A stretch of 52,866 nucleotides of DNA from Candidatus Eisenbacteria bacterium RBG_16_71_46 (lineage in GTDB: Bacteria; Eisenbacteria; RBG-16-71-46). Every line of letters starts with the position of its first letter. Within the stretch, counting starts at the first letter, position 1. The notes beneath the pieces are model-generated. The model saw only the letters and a program-made list of their open reading frames with translations, was not told the origin of the DNA and ran no database searches. Shown here piece by piece: positions 41,850 to 50,454 of the stretch. The stretch is taken from positions 1 through 52,866 of the forward strand of contig MFFQ01000111.1 in assembly GCA_001780165.1 (NCBI GenBank), written 5' to 3'. The translations under genes and the position numbers were made by a program.

Positions 41850-42467
41850 GTGGGACCGGAACCGGGGATTCCAGCGGTGGCGCGGCTGCTGCTGGCAGCG
41901 TTGATGCTGCGCGATCCCGAAACAGCCCTGCACGGCCGGCGCGTGGCGCGGGTCGCACTGCGTATCGAGCTGGTCTTGTCAGAACGGATGCGCCCGCTGC
42001 CTTTTCCGCTCGACCGGGTGTCGCTGCGGACCGGGGCCGTTCTGCACGATATCGGGAAGGTCGGTATCGACCTGGAGATCCTGCAGAAGCCGGACACGCT
42101 GACGGAGGCGGAGCGCGCGGCGATCCGGCGGCATCCACGACTGGGTTATGAGATGTGCGCGCCCTACGAGGAACTGCGGGCGGTCCTGGAGATCATCCGG
42201 CACCATCATGAGCGTTGGGACGGGGCGGGCTATCCGGACCGGCTGACCGGCCATGCGATCCCGCTGCCCGCGAGGGTTGTGTCCGTCGCGGACGCTTTTG
42301 ACGCGCTGACGAGCGAGCGCCCCTATCGAGCAGCCCAGTCCGCCGCCCGGGCACGGCGCATCGTGGAGGGCGAGGCCGGCGCGCAGCTGGACCCGGACGT
42401 CATCGAGGCGTTCCTGGCCGTTCCGGTCCTGGAGTGGGAGGCGCTGCGCTGTTTGCCGGATGGGTGA
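41850..42467 (+). CDS. Stand-alone HD-GYP domain phosphodiesterase
   Basis: 205 aa from GTG 41850 (weak ribosome binding site). All HD-GYP motifs are intact: ALHGRRVARVALRIEL, LHDIGKVGID (H66, D67), LTEAERAAIRRHPRLGYEM, IRHHHERWDGAGYP (H118-H120, E121, GYP 127-129) and PARVVSVADAFDALTSERPY. These metal-dependent enzymes hydrolyse cyclic di-GMP, and some bacterial members 3'3'-cGAMP. There is no sensor or membrane domain; it is only the catalytic core. Such a gene between a phage leader and terminase is unusual. The stop TGA is in GGGTGAC. Confidence 0.9.
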   Translation: MGPEPGIPAVARLLLAALMLRDPETALHGRRVARVALRIELVLSERMRPLPFPLDRVSLRTGAVLHDIGKVGIDLEILQKPDTLTEAERAAIRRHPRLGYEMCAPYEELRAVLEIIRHHHERWDGAGYPDRLTGHAIPLPARVVSVADAFDALTSERPYRAAQSAARARRIVEGEAGAQLDPDVIEAFLAVPVLEWEALRCLPDG

Positions 42468-42515
42468 CGGGGAAGGCAAGGGCTGTTGAGAGGATCAACC
42501 GGATAAACCGGATGG
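42460..42515 (+). repeat. GGGTGAC unit, shared tail and AGGATCAAC array
   Basis: GGGTGACGGGGAAGGCAAGGGC overlaps the HD-GYP stop. GAGGATCAACCGGATAAACCGGATGG, of the family at 9440-9498, follows. Confidence 0.82.
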
Positions 42516-42528
42516 TGGGTGTTCGGTA

Positions 42529-43083
42529 ATGGCGATTTCGCATCGGCAGAAGCAGTGGCTTGCGGCCTATCTCGGGCCTGCCCGGTTTAATGCGACGGAG
42601 GCGGCACGGATCGCAGGCTATAAAGATCCCGAACAGGCTGGCTACGAGAACAAGAGAAAACAAGAGATTCGGGCGGCTATCGAGCGCAGGCTGGATGCCA
42701 CGGCGATGTCGGCGGAGGAGGTGCTCTCCCGCCTGGCCGACCAGGCGCGCGGGATCGGTGACTACCTGAGCTATGCGGTGCTCGATACGGTCTACGGCCC
42801 GATGCGCATGATGGACCTGGACTGGGAGGCGCTCAAGCGGGACGGGAAGCTGCACCTGGTCAAGGGGTGGGAGTACGACAAGAAGGGCAGCCTGTCAATC
42901 CTGTTCACGGACCCGCAGGCGGCCCTGGTCCAGCTCGGGCGCCACCACAAGCTGTTCACCGATAGGATGGAGCAGGTTGACCCCGATCTTGACGCCCGAA
43001 TCGAGCGCGAGCTGGCGAAGCTGGAAGCCGCACGAGAAGCAGAGGCTGCTGGAAAGGCTTCAGGCGAGGAGCCGGAGCCGTGA
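42529..43083 (+). CDS. terS: Terminase small subunit
   Basis: 184 aa. HRQKQWLAAYLGPARFNATE, AARIAGYKDPEQAGYENKRK and EIRAAIERRL follow the terminase_2/phage terS pattern with an N-terminal helix-turn-helix. The next part (MSAEEVLSRLADQARG) is also usual. It recognises the packaging site on phage DNA. It overlaps the large subunit gene by 107 bases. Confidence 0.87.
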   Translation: MAISHRQKQWLAAYLGPARFNATEAARIAGYKDPEQAGYENKRKQEIRAAIERRLDATAMSAEEVLSRLADQARGIGDYLSYAVLDTVYGPMRMMDLDWEALKRDGKLHLVKGWEYDKKGSLSILFTDPQAALVQLGRHHKLFTDRMEQVDPDLDARIERELAKLEAAREAEAAGKASGEEPEP

Positions 43084-44665
43084 TTTCCTGCGCTACCAGA
43101 CCGACCCGATCCGGTACGCAGAGGAGATCCTGAAGCTCACCCCCTGGTCGGGGCGGAATACGAAGGGGCAGCGAGAGCTCTTCGAGGACATCGGTGAATC
43201 AGTCGGCTTACAGCTGGCGGGCGAGGAGGCGGTCAAGATCTTCCGCGTCGAGGCCGGCCATGGGGTCGGGAAGACGTTCGGCGCGGCGATGCTGGTCAAC
43301 TGGTTTTTTGACTGCTTCCCGCCGAGTCGCCGGGAGCGTGGTTCAACGGTCTACACGACCGCGCCGACCGCCAGCCAGGTCGAGGACCTGCTCTGGGCCG
43401 ATGTGAAGAGCATGCGCCCGAAGGAGCTGCCGGGGCGCGTTCTGCCCGGCACGCCGCGCATGGTCAAGGGGGAGAACTGGTGGGCGGTCGGTCGCACCAC
43501 CTCCGACAGCGGCGGCAAAGGCAGCGCGCGGTTCCAGGGCAAGCATCCGGAGTTCGGGCTGTTCATCCTGGATGAGGCGGAGGGGGTTGCCGATTTTGTG
43601 TTTAAGGCCGTCTGGGCCATGATGACCGGCTGCCGTGTCGTGATCGTGCTGATGCTGGGGAACCCGCAGACTCGCACGAGCCGGTTCCACAAGGTCGGTC
43701 AGGAACCGGGCGTCGCAAACTACCGGCTCTCCGTGCTCGACCATCCGAACGTACTCGACGGCAGAGAGACCGTGCCCGGTGCGACCAGGCGGGAGTGGGT
43801 CGTGAAGTGCGTGCAGAAGTGGTGCGAGGTCGTGGACCAGGGCAGCGAGGATGACCACACGTTCACGCTGCCGTTTGACGTGCCTGCGCCGGCGCAAGGG
43901 ACCGGGTCCAGCGGGCCGGCGGGAACGATCTTCCGGCCCAATGCGGAGTTTCTGTTCCGGGTGATGGGTATCGCGCCGGCGAACATCTCGGATGACACGT
44001 TCGTGCCGGTCGGACGCTTTGAGGCGGCCTGCAAGCGGGAGCGGCAAGAAGATCATCCCGCCATCGCCCGGATGGGCATGGACTGCGCGGGCTACGGCAC
44101 GGACCTGGGGACGCTCTATATACGCCATAACGGGGCGGTCTGGCGGGCGGCGCAGTTTGCCCAGCAGGACCCGACCGACTACTGGTTTGTCACGCGCCGC
44201 GCGGCGCTGGCGCTGGCCGACGAGGGCGTCAAGAGCCTGCACATCCGCATCGACGCTGGCGGAGGCTTTGGTCTCGGGCCGGCGGACCTCTTGAAGCGCG
44301 AGGCGCTGCTGCAGGAGGCGTTTGAGGACTACCAGGTCCTGCTGTCGGACTTCGGCGGATCGCCCTACGACCGTGACAGCTACGCCGATCTCGGCACGGA
44401 GATGTACGCGGAGGCGGCGGAGTCGATCAAGGGCCTGACGATCCTGCGCCCGCCGGAGGCGCTGGAAGGCGACCTCTGCGAGCGGCGCTACACGTTTGTG
44501 AATATATCCGGGCACGCCGTGAAGAAGCTGGAGCCGAAAGAGCAGTTCCGCAAGCGGATGCAGCAGCAGGGGCTGGCGCGCTCGCCCGATGACGGCGACG
44601 GCTTTGTGCTGGCCTGCGGGCCGGACTACCTGTTTGACGAGGAGATCGCGATTGAGATTGTGTAG
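42977..44665 (+). CDS. terL: Terminase large subunit
   Basis: 562 aa from TTG 42977, GGAG at 42969-42972. The ATPase domain has Walker A EAGHGVGKT with K99 and Walker B LFILDEAE with D199 and E200. The C-terminal nuclease domain begins near MGMDCAGYGTDLGTLYI and ends with ARSPDDGDGFVLAC. It cuts and pumps phage DNA into the prohead. The start lies well inside the small subunit gene, which is typical but long here. The stop is followed directly by a GTGGTTC array. Confidence 0.93.
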   Translation: MTPILTPESSASWRSWKPHEKQRLLERLQARSRSRDFLRYQTDPIRYAEEILKLTPWSGRNTKGQRELFEDIGESVGLQLAGEEAVKIFRVEAGHGVGKTFGAAMLVNWFFDCFPPSRRERGSTVYTTAPTASQVEDLLWADVKSMRPKELPGRVLPGTPRMVKGENWWAVGRTTSDSGGKGSARFQGKHPEFGLFILDEAEGVADFVFKAVWAMMTGCRVVIVLMLGNPQTRTSRFHKVGQEPGVANYRLSVLDHPNVLDGRETVPGATRREWVVKCVQKWCEVVDQGSEDDHTFTLPFDVPAPAQGTGSSGPAGTIFRPNAEFLFRVMGIAPANISDDTFVPVGRFEAACKRERQEDHPAIARMGMDCAGYGTDLGTLYIRHNGAVWRAAQFAQQDPTDYWFVTRRAALALADEGVKSLHIRIDAGGGFGLGPADLLKREALLQEAFEDYQVLLSDFGGSPYDRDSYADLGTEMYAEAAESIKGLTILRPPEALEGDLCERRYTFVNISGHAVKKLEPKEQFRKRMQQQGLARSPDDGDGFVLACGPDYLFDEEIAIEIV

Positions 44666-44712
44666 GTTCGTGGTTCGTGGATCGTGGTTCGTGGCTCGTA
44701 ACGGCAGCGGCG
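44664..44712 (+). repeat. GTGGTTC/GTGGATC heptamer array
   Basis: Starts at the terminase stop; units GTGGTTC, GTGGATC and GTGGCTC, tail GTAACGGCAGCGGC. Confidence 0.9.
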
Positions 44713-44725
44713 AGGGAGCGATAAG

Positions 44726-44854
44726 ATGAGCGGGCCGGCGACGCTGTTTTTAAGCCTGGTGGCGGTCGCGGGAGGGCTGTTTTTCATCGGCCTGGCCGTC
44801 CTGGCGCTCGCCCTGGTATGGGCCTACGTGGTCGGCTGGACGCGGAGGCCGTAG
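44726..44854 (+). CDS. Small membrane protein between terminase and portal
   Basis: 42 aa, GGGAG eight bases before ATG 44726. Two hydrophobic stretches (TLFLSLVAVAGGLFFIG and LAVLALALVWAYVVGW) nearly fill it, then a basic WTRRP end. It is in the gap between two packaging genes and could be a holin-like or membrane-docking peptide. Function unknown; composition argues for a real gene. Confidence 0.62.
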   Translation: MSGPATLFLSLVAVAGGLFFIGLAVLALALVWAYVVGWTRRP

Positions 44855-44855
44855 G

Positions 44856-46253
44856 GTGGCACTGCGCATCCGGGAGCGTCTCGGCGCGGGTCTCAAGGCC
44901 CTCTCCCTGCCGCGGGGCGCATCCAGCGTCTACGGCAGCACCGGGCTGACCTGGACCACGCTGCCCGGCACGACCTACGACTGGAAGACCCAGGCGGGCG
45001 ACCTCTGGGACAACTCGGTCGTGCGCATCAACCTGAAGTGGAAAGAGGACACCTTCGGCGAGGCGCGGCTGGTGGTGCGCCGCCCGGACGCCGAGGGGAA
45101 GCTGCAGATCGTCACGCCGGAGCACCCGCTGGTCACGCTGCTGAAGCACCCCAATCCCTGGTACCGGGGCCGGGAACTGATGGCCGGAACGAACCTGTCG
45201 CTCGACGTCGACGGCAACGCCTACTGGCTGCGGCTCTTCGCCGAGTCGGGCAAGCTGGTCGGCCTGCACTACCTGCCCCACTTTCAGGTCGAGCCGGTAG
45301 CCGGCGGACCGGACGGCTGGCTCTCCCACTACTGGTGGTATCTGGGCGGTTACCGGGTCAAGCTGGAAACCTGGCAGGTTGTCCACCTGCGGGACGGCCT
45401 GGATCCGCGCCGTCCGCTCACCGGCCTCTCGCGCCTGGGGGCGCTGCTGCGGGAGGTCTGCGAGAGCAACGAGGCGGCGACCTACTCAGCGAGCCTGCTC
45501 AAAAGCGGAGGGCTGCTGCGGCTGCTCATCAGCCCGAAGCAACTGGCGGAGGACAAACGGTACACCTTCTCCGCTGACCAGGCGAAGGCGCTGAAGCGAC
45601 TGTGGCGGGAGAGCGACGCGGCGGAACCGCTCGTGCCGACGATCCCGATTGAGGTCTCCACGCCGGGCTACTCGCCGGAGCAGATGGCGCTGGATAAGAT
45701 CCGGCGCATCCCGACCGATTTTATCTGCGCGGCTCAGGGCGTCGATCCCATGGCCGTGGGGCTGCCCTCGGACAACAAGACCTACTCCAACCTCTCCGAG
45801 GCTCTGCGCGCCACCTACGAGAACGTGATGCAGCGCCAGGCGATGATCGACGAGCAGATCACCGACGTGCTTATGGACCAGGTGCTCTTCTCGCGGCCGG
45901 GCGACGAGCTGGGACGCGACTACAGCAACGTGCGGGCGCTCCAGGAGGACATGGACAAGCTCTACCAGCGCCAGACGGCGGCGGTAGGCGGTCCGTGGCT
46001 GACGCCGAACGAGGCGCGGGCGAAGGTCGGCCTGCCGGAGATGCCGGGGGGTGACGCGCTCTATCCGCCGCGCGGCAGCGGCGGCACGCCGGTAGACGCC
46101 GACCGGGACGGGGCGATCCAGGAGGGAAAGACGGAGACCGGGGGCCGGGGGCCGGGGGTCGGGGATGCCAGTCTGGCCCGGGCGCGTGAGATCATCGCGG
46201 CGGTCTGGAAGAAGTCGATGGGGCGAGTGGGCGATGGGGCGAGTGGGCGATAG
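44856..46253 (+). CDS. Portal protein (HK97 family)
   Basis: 465 aa from GTG 44856, GGAGG seven bases upstream. VVRINLKWKEDTFGEARLVV, HPLVTLLKHPNPWYRGRELM, LSLDVDGNAYWLRLF, LHYLPHFQVEP, WQVVHLRDGLDPRRPLTGLS and YSASLLKSGG are standard HK97-type portal motifs. It forms the dodecameric ring through which DNA passes. The last ~40 residues are changed by GGGGGCC and 8-mer arrays (TGGRGPGVGD; MGRVGDGASGR), so the original C-terminus is obscured. It overlaps the minor head gene by 20 bases. Confidence 0.92.
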   Translation: MALRIRERLGAGLKALSLPRGASSVYGSTGLTWTTLPGTTYDWKTQAGDLWDNSVVRINLKWKEDTFGEARLVVRRPDAEGKLQIVTPEHPLVTLLKHPNPWYRGRELMAGTNLSLDVDGNAYWLRLFAESGKLVGLHYLPHFQVEPVAGGPDGWLSHYWWYLGGYRVKLETWQVVHLRDGLDPRRPLTGLSRLGALLREVCESNEAATYSASLLKSGGLLRLLISPKQLAEDKRYTFSADQAKALKRLWRESDAAEPLVPTIPIEVSTPGYSPEQMALDKIRRIPTDFICAAQGVDPMAVGLPSDNKTYSNLSEALRATYENVMQRQAMIDEQITDVLMDQVLFSRPGDELGRDYSNVRALQEDMDKLYQRQTAAVGGPWLTPNEARAKVGLPEMPGGDALYPPRGSGGTPVDADRDGAIQEGKTETGGRGPGVGDASLARAREIIAAVWKKSMGRVGDGASGR

Positions 46254-46304
46254 GGTGAGACCGGTCGAGTCGTTTCTCTTCCCTCTTCCCTCTTCCCTCT
46301 TCCC
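46136..46304 (+). repeat. Three different arrays across the portal / minor-head junction
   Basis: GGGGGCC units (46138-46164), TGGGGCGAG/TGGGCGAT-like 8-mers (46218-46255) and TCTTCCC units (46274-46304). All are translated, the first two in the portal C-terminus and the last two in the minor head N-terminus. Confidence 0.9.
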
Positions 46305-46926
46305 GGAGCGCAAGGACGGGCCGCCGGACGATCCGAACGCACAGTTGATCGCGCTGATCGAAGCGGGCGGGGCCTCGGTGCTGGACTTCCTGGGCGCGGA
46401 CGCCGCGGGGTCGATGTCGGTCTCGGAGTTCGGGGACTTCATGCGCACGCTGCTCTCCGAGGCGCACGCGCAGGCGGCTTACCTGGGGCGGTCGCTGGCC
46501 GGGAGCGCCGCTGCGTTTGGCGAGGCCGACCTGCTCTTTGGCGCGAGCGTGATGGCGGAGCAGGAGTCGTACTTGGCGAGCTTCCTCGCGGACATCGAGA
46601 GCGGGAAGTACACGCTGGAGGACGGCACGCTCAACCTGGCGCGCATCGGGCGGCGGGCGGAGATGTACGTGGACCGGCTGCTCGGCACAGCCAATGAAGC
46701 GTGGGTGCGGACGCTTCCGCCGGAAACCGTGCTCTGGTGGAAGCTCAGCGTTGTGGACCACTGCGCGGACTGCCCGGTGCTGGCCGACGGCAGCCCGTAT
46801 ACGGCGGCGACGGTTCCCGGCTTCCCCGGCGACGCGAGCACGGCCTGCCGGACCAACTGCAAGTGCTGGCTGGAGCGGGAGACCGGGGAGACCGGCTTCA
46901 AGCTGCCGCAGGAAGAGAGCGGCTAG
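46234..46926 (+). CDS. Minor head protein (gpF/Mu-like)
   Basis: 230 aa from ATG 46234, inside the 8-mer array. The body (GDFMRTLLSEAHAQAAYLGR; YLASFLADIESGKYTLEDGT; ARIGRRAEMYVDRLLGTANE) and the Cys cluster LSVVDHCADCPVLADGSPYT ending CRTNCKCWLE are hallmarks of Mu gpF-like minor capsid proteins. The first ~25 residues are encoded by 8-mer and TCTTCCC arrays (LFPLPSSLFPE). It is probably attached to the portal inside the capsid. Confidence 0.85.
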   Translation: MGRVGDRVRPVESFLFPLPSSLFPERKDGPPDDPNAQLIALIEAGGASVLDFLGADAAGSMSVSEFGDFMRTLLSEAHAQAAYLGRSLAGSAAAFGEADLLFGASVMAEQESYLASFLADIESGKYTLEDGTLNLARIGRRAEMYVDRLLGTANEAWVRTLPPETVLWWKLSVVDHCADCPVLADGSPYTAATVPGFPGDASTACRTNCKCWLERETGETGFKLPQEESG

Positions 46927-46933
46927 AAAGACC

Positions 46934-46967
46934 GTGATTCGTGGCTCGTGGCTCGCAAGGGCAACGG
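46934..46967 (+). repeat. GTGGCTC heptamer array
   Basis: GTGATTC, GTGGCTC and GTGGCTC, then the tail GCAAGGGCAACGGC, directly after the minor head gene. Confidence 0.88.
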
Positions 46968-46995
46968 CAGTCGAAGGCGAGGGTGAGGGCATACG

Positions 46996-47238
46996 GTGAA
47001 ACCGCCGCGATGGGTGAAGATGTCAGGCTCGTACATTCGGGACGGGCAGCTATTCGTCGATGTACGGATCGCCCGGTGGTATCTGCCGGTGCTCTACCTC
47101 CGGGCCGTCGGTCACTTTCGCCGTCAGGAGAGGATAGCGCCCTGGTGGCTGCCAGCGCTCTACGTCTGGGCGCTGGCGATCCTGGTCCGTAAGACCGGGC
47201 CGTTCCGTCGACAACGCAAATCGGATAGAGAGCGATGA
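46996..47238 (+). CDS. Small basic protein between minor head and protease
   Basis: 80 aa from GTG 46996. WVKMSGSYIRDGQLFVDVRI is followed by a hydrophobic patch (WWLPALYVWALAILV) and a basic end. It overlaps the protease start (ATGA). A membrane-associated or head-assembly role is possible; not recognised. Confidence 0.58.
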   Translation: MKPPRWVKMSGSYIRDGQLFVDVRIARWYLPVLYLRAVGHFRRQERIAPWWLPALYVWALAILVRKTGPFRRQRKSDRER

Positions 47239-48833
47239 AGAAGCAGTTCAAGTTTCTGCCGCTGGCGCAGCTCAAGATGATCGAGGAGGGGCCGGGCGGC
47301 TTCGAGGGGTATCGGTCCGTCTTCGGGGAGCTGGACGACGCCGGGGACATCGTGCTCCCCGGCGCCTATGACAAGTTCCTGGAGCAGTATCTGACTCGCG
47401 GCTTCACGGCGGACACCCACGAGTGGAGCTATGGCGGTCTGATCGGATACCCGGTAAAAGCCAATACGGACGACTACGGCCTGTTTGTGGCGAGTGAGTT
47501 TCACTCGACCGAGGACGCGCAGGCCGTCCGCACCAAGATCAAGGAGCGGATGGCGGCGGGCAAGGGCGTCTTCTGCTCCATCGGCTACTGGCCCTGGGGC
47601 GTCAAGGTCCTCTATCCCGGCCAGTACGCGACCGAGCTTCCCAAAGTCGTCAAGGCGGACAAACTGCAGGATGCCCTGGCCCGCAGCAAGCAGTTTGCGA
47701 AGATCCGCCTGCTCTCCGAGATCGAGCTGGCGGAGGACTCGGTCGTGCCGGTACCGGCGCTGCGCAGCGCGGAGGCGACGGAGGCGAAGGGCGAGGCCAG
47801 AGGCGAGAGGCCAGAGGCGAGAGGCCAGAGGCGAGAGGCGAAGGGCGCCACCGGGGCGATGGACCTGCCGCTGGCGGACCGCGACCGGGCCTGGAGCAAG
47901 TCCGAGGCCGACACGCGTGTGCGAGAGTGGGCCGGCGCGGAGGACGCGCCCAACGCGAAGTATCGCAAGGCATTTTTCTGGTACGACGAGTCGGCCTCTG
48001 AGAACTTCGGCAGCTACAAGATGATGTTCGCCGACGTGATCGACGGGACGCTGACAGCTATTCCGCGCGGAATATTCTCCTGCGCGGGCGTGATGAACGG
48101 CGCGCGGGGCGGAGTGGACATCCCGGACGACGACCGCGAGGCCGTGATGAGCCGGATCGCCCGGTACTACGAGCGGATGCGGGAGGCGTTTGACGATGAC
48201 TCGATCCAGATGCCGGGCATGGAGGAGGACAAGATGGGTGACGGGTGTCGGGTAACGGGTGTCAGGGAAAGGCTTGCGGAGCTAAAGGCGCAGTATCTGG
48301 GGCCACACGCCGAGGGCGACATGACCTGGGCGGCGCTTCGGGACCTGACGGACACCCTGTTCTGGTACGTTGTGGCCGATGTGCTGTTCTCTTCCGACGC
48401 GCCTCTGGTGGAGAAGATCGATTTCCTGCGCAGCGCGTTTGACGAGTACCGGGACATCGCCATCCGGGTCATCGAGTCCCTGATGGGCGCGATGGAGCCG
48501 ATGGAAGAGGCCGAGGCGGCCCTGAAGGCGGTCTTCCGCGATCCGAAGGAGGTTTCTCTCTCCGCGCTTGCGGCGGAGAGCTTTGAGACGCAGATCGGGA
48601 CGGCGCTTGCGGCCGTCGAGACTGTGACGGCGCGCGGCAAGGTGATCCTGGCCCTGCGCGCCCGAGACGGACGCACGCTCTCGGGGGAGCGCAAGAAGCG
48701 GCTGGCAGAGGTACGGGCCGCCATCGACGCGCTGACCGAGACGGTGGCGACCCGCGCGTCCCGCCCGGACCTGGCGCAGGTGATCCTGCGCGAAGCGGAG
48801 GCCCTGGAGCGCGCGGCGCTATACGGCGGGTGA
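47235..48833 (+). CDS. Prohead protease (S78) with long scaffold-like extension
   Basis: 532 aa. Residues ~1-180 are an HK97-type prohead protease: FEGYRSVFGELDDAGDIVLP, DTHEWSYGGLIGYP with H62, and GVFCSIGYWPW with S115. A second domain (~205-330: PLADRDRAWSKSEADTRVRE; KAFFWYDESASENFGSYKMM) is often attached to such proteases in larger phages. The C-terminal ~170 residues are helical and may act as scaffold. Residues ~186-205 (GEARGERPEARGQRREAKG) and ~334-346 (MGDGCRVTGVRER) are in-frame repeat arrays. The stop lies in GGGTGACAG. Confidence 0.9.
   Translation: MKKQFKFLPLAQLKMIEEGPGGFEGYRSVFGELDDAGDIVLPGAYDKFLEQYLTRGFTADTHEWSYGGLIGYPVKANTDDYGLFVASEFHSTEDAQAVRTKIKERMAAGKGVFCSIGYWPWGVKVLYPGQYATELPKVVKADKLQDALARSKQFAKIRLLSEIELAEDSVVPVPALRSAEATEAKGEARGERPEARGQRREAKGATGAMDLPLADRDRAWSKSEADTRVREWAGAEDAPNAKYRKAFFWYDESASENFGSYKMMFADVIDGTLTAIPRGIFSCAGVMNGARGGVDIPDDDREAVMSRIARYYERMREAFDDDSIQMPGMEEDKMGDGCRVTGVRERLAELKAQYLGPHAEGDMTWAALRDLTDTLFWYVVADVLFSSDAPLVEKIDFLRSAFDEYRDIAIRVIESLMGAMEPMEEAEAALKAVFRDPKEVSLSALAAESFETQIGTALAAVETVTARGKVILALRARDGRTLSGERKKRLAEVRAAIDALTETVATRASRPDLAQVILREAEALERAALYGG
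47790..47849 (-). repeat. Inverted CTCTGGC heptamer array inside protease gene
   Basis: Seven to eight units of GAGGCCA/GAGGCGA, the reverse complement of the family at 15958 and 27410, in frame between two domains of the protease. Confidence 0.9.
48235..48272 (+). repeat. In-frame GGGTGAC/GGGTGTC array inside protease gene
   Basis: GGGTGACGGGTGTCGGGTAACGGGTGTC-like units followed by GGGAAAGGC. The reading frame here avoids the TGA that the unit offers in other genes. Confidence 0.88.
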
Positions 48834-48864
48834 CAGGTGTCGGGTGTCGGGGAAGGTCAACGGC
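48828..48864 (+). repeat. GGGTGAC array with shared tail
   Basis: GGGTGAC (containing the protease stop), AGGTGTC, GGGTGTC, then GGGGAAGGTCAACGGC. Confidence 0.9.
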
Positions 48865-48923
48865 AACGAACATCCGATTAGAGTCACTCCCTCTCTGACG
48901 AAACGAAACAGAAGCCCGTGGAC

Positions 48924-48952
48924 GGTCCGACTCTTCGGAGCCGGGCCTTTTT
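48924..48952 (+). terminator. Terminator-like hairpin before the major capsid gene
   Basis: GGTCCGACTC (48924-48933) pairs with GAGCCGGGCC (48938-48947) around a TTCG tetraloop with one G-U pair and one mismatch, followed by TTTTT. Only 24 bases separate it from the capsid start codon. Confidence 0.8.
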
Positions 48953-48976
48953 CATGGGCGCCATGGAGTGAGAACG

Positions 48977-50347
48977 ATGAATCCGAGAAAGAAGCAGCTC
49001 CTGGAGCAGGCGGAGACCCTGCTCGCCGAGCTGAAGATGTTATCCGAGAAGGCGGACGGGCTGACAACGGAGGAGCTGGCGCGCGCGGAGGCGATCCAGG
49101 GGGAACTGAAGAGCATCCGGACCGAGATAGAGGCCCTCAACGCCCAGGAGGCCCTGAAAGGGTCGTTTACGTCCTACCAGTCCTGGCTCAACGACCCGTC
49201 GCTCAAGGCTAAAGTGACCGGCCTGGAGTATGCCGGCGAGACGCTGATCGACGAGAGGAAGGGCGTGGTCGAGAGCACCGGCTACGGCCTGATCGCGCAG
49301 TCCAAGTACAAGAACCTGGTCACAAAGGAGTACAAGGAAGCCTTCGGGGGCTACATTCTGCGCGGCGAGCGCAACCTGTCGAACGACAACATGAAGGCGC
49401 TCCAGGAAGGCATCGACGACCAGGGCGGGTATTTTGTACCCCCGGACTGGACGCTGGACATCATCCGGCGCGAGCCGACGCCGCTGGTCATCTCCAGCCT
49501 GGTGCGTCGCTGGCAGACGGCCCGCGACGCGAAGATCTTCCCGAAGGTCCGCTACACCGGCAATGCGGATGACGACGCCAACGCGGTCCTGTACTCAACC
49601 GGCGTGCGGGTCACCTACCCGGGCGAGATCCCGGACGCGGACACGACCATCGACACGACCGATCCGGCCACCGGAGAGCTGCGGATAGACGTCTACACCG
49701 CCATGCTCTCCTCCAGCATCACCAACGACATGCTGGAGGACGCGGCCGTCGACGTCGAGGCGTTCCTGCGGGAGATCTACCAGGAGACGGTCGATCTGGA
49801 GCAGGACTACCGCATCCTTCGGGGGACGGGCGTCGGGCAGGCGAGCGGCATCCTGAAGAACCCGTCGTCCAGCGCCACCGGCGACGAGCCGCAGTACATC
49901 GTCTCCGGCGTGGCTGACGCGCTGACCGCCGACGGCATCCTGGACCTGGCCTTCGGGCTTGCGCCGCAGTACCTGCGCAACGCGCGCTTCATCATGAACT
50001 GGCTGTCCACCGCGAAGGCCATCACCAAGCTGAAAGACGGCGAGGGGAACTACCTGTGGAGCATGGGCAGCCAGGACAACCGGCTGGCCCGCCCGATCCT
50101 CAACCGCGACCTGCTCGGCTTCCCGCCTGCCTATTCGGAGTTCATGCCGGCGGTGGCGGCCAACGCCTACCCGATCATCTTCGGCGATCCGATGGGCTAC
50201 TACCTGGTGCAGCGGATCGGCTTCTCGATCCAGGTGCTGCGGGAGACGAAGGCCAAGCGCAACCAGATCGAGCTGGTCGGCCGGCTAAGGTTCGGCGGCA
50301 AGGTCGCCAAGCCCTGGGCGATGAAGGTCCAGAAGGTCGCCACGTAG
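48977..50347 (+). CDS. Major capsid protein (HK97 fold)
   Basis: 456 aa from ATG 48977 with GGAG eight bases upstream. The N-terminal ~65 residues are a coiled coil (RKKQLLEQAETLLAELKMLS), the delta/scaffold domain removed by the protease in HK97-type phages. The rest shows GIDDQGGYFVPPDWTLDIIR, RRWQTARDAKIFPKVRYTGN, SSSITNDMLEDAAVDVEAFL, DLEQDYRILRGTGVGQASGI and GDPMGYYLVQRIGFSIQVLR, all typical of the phage capsid family. It builds the icosahedral shell. A terminator-like hairpin directly precedes it. Confidence 0.93.
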   Translation: MNPRKKQLLEQAETLLAELKMLSEKADGLTTEELARAEAIQGELKSIRTEIEALNAQEALKGSFTSYQSWLNDPSLKAKVTGLEYAGETLIDERKGVVESTGYGLIAQSKYKNLVTKEYKEAFGGYILRGERNLSNDNMKALQEGIDDQGGYFVPPDWTLDIIRREPTPLVISSLVRRWQTARDAKIFPKVRYTGNADDDANAVLYSTGVRVTYPGEIPDADTTIDTTDPATGELRIDVYTAMLSSSITNDMLEDAAVDVEAFLREIYQETVDLEQDYRILRGTGVGQASGILKNPSSSATGDEPQYIVSGVADALTADGILDLAFGLAPQYLRNARFIMNWLSTAKAITKLKDGEGNYLWSMGSQDNRLARPILNRDLLGFPPAYSEFMPAVAANAYPIIFGDPMGYYLVQRIGFSIQVLRETKAKRNQIELVGRLRFGGKVAKPWAMKVQKVAT

Positions 50348-50372
50348 ACCGCGGCGAGCGGCGAGTGAATTC

Positions 50373-50436
50373 GGAAGTCGGAAGACGGAATACGGGAGAA
50401 CCTCTTCCGACACCGGACTCCCGACTTCCGGCTTCC
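50373..50436 (+). repeat. GGAAGTC heptamer array forming a hairpin
   Basis: Left arm 50373-50390 (GGAAGTCGGAAGACGGAA) and right arm 50419-50436 (TCCCGACTTCCGGCTTCC) are imperfect reverse complements. It lies between the capsid gene and the next ribosome binding site. Confidence 0.85.
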
Positions 50437-50454
50437 TGATAGAGGAGAAACATC

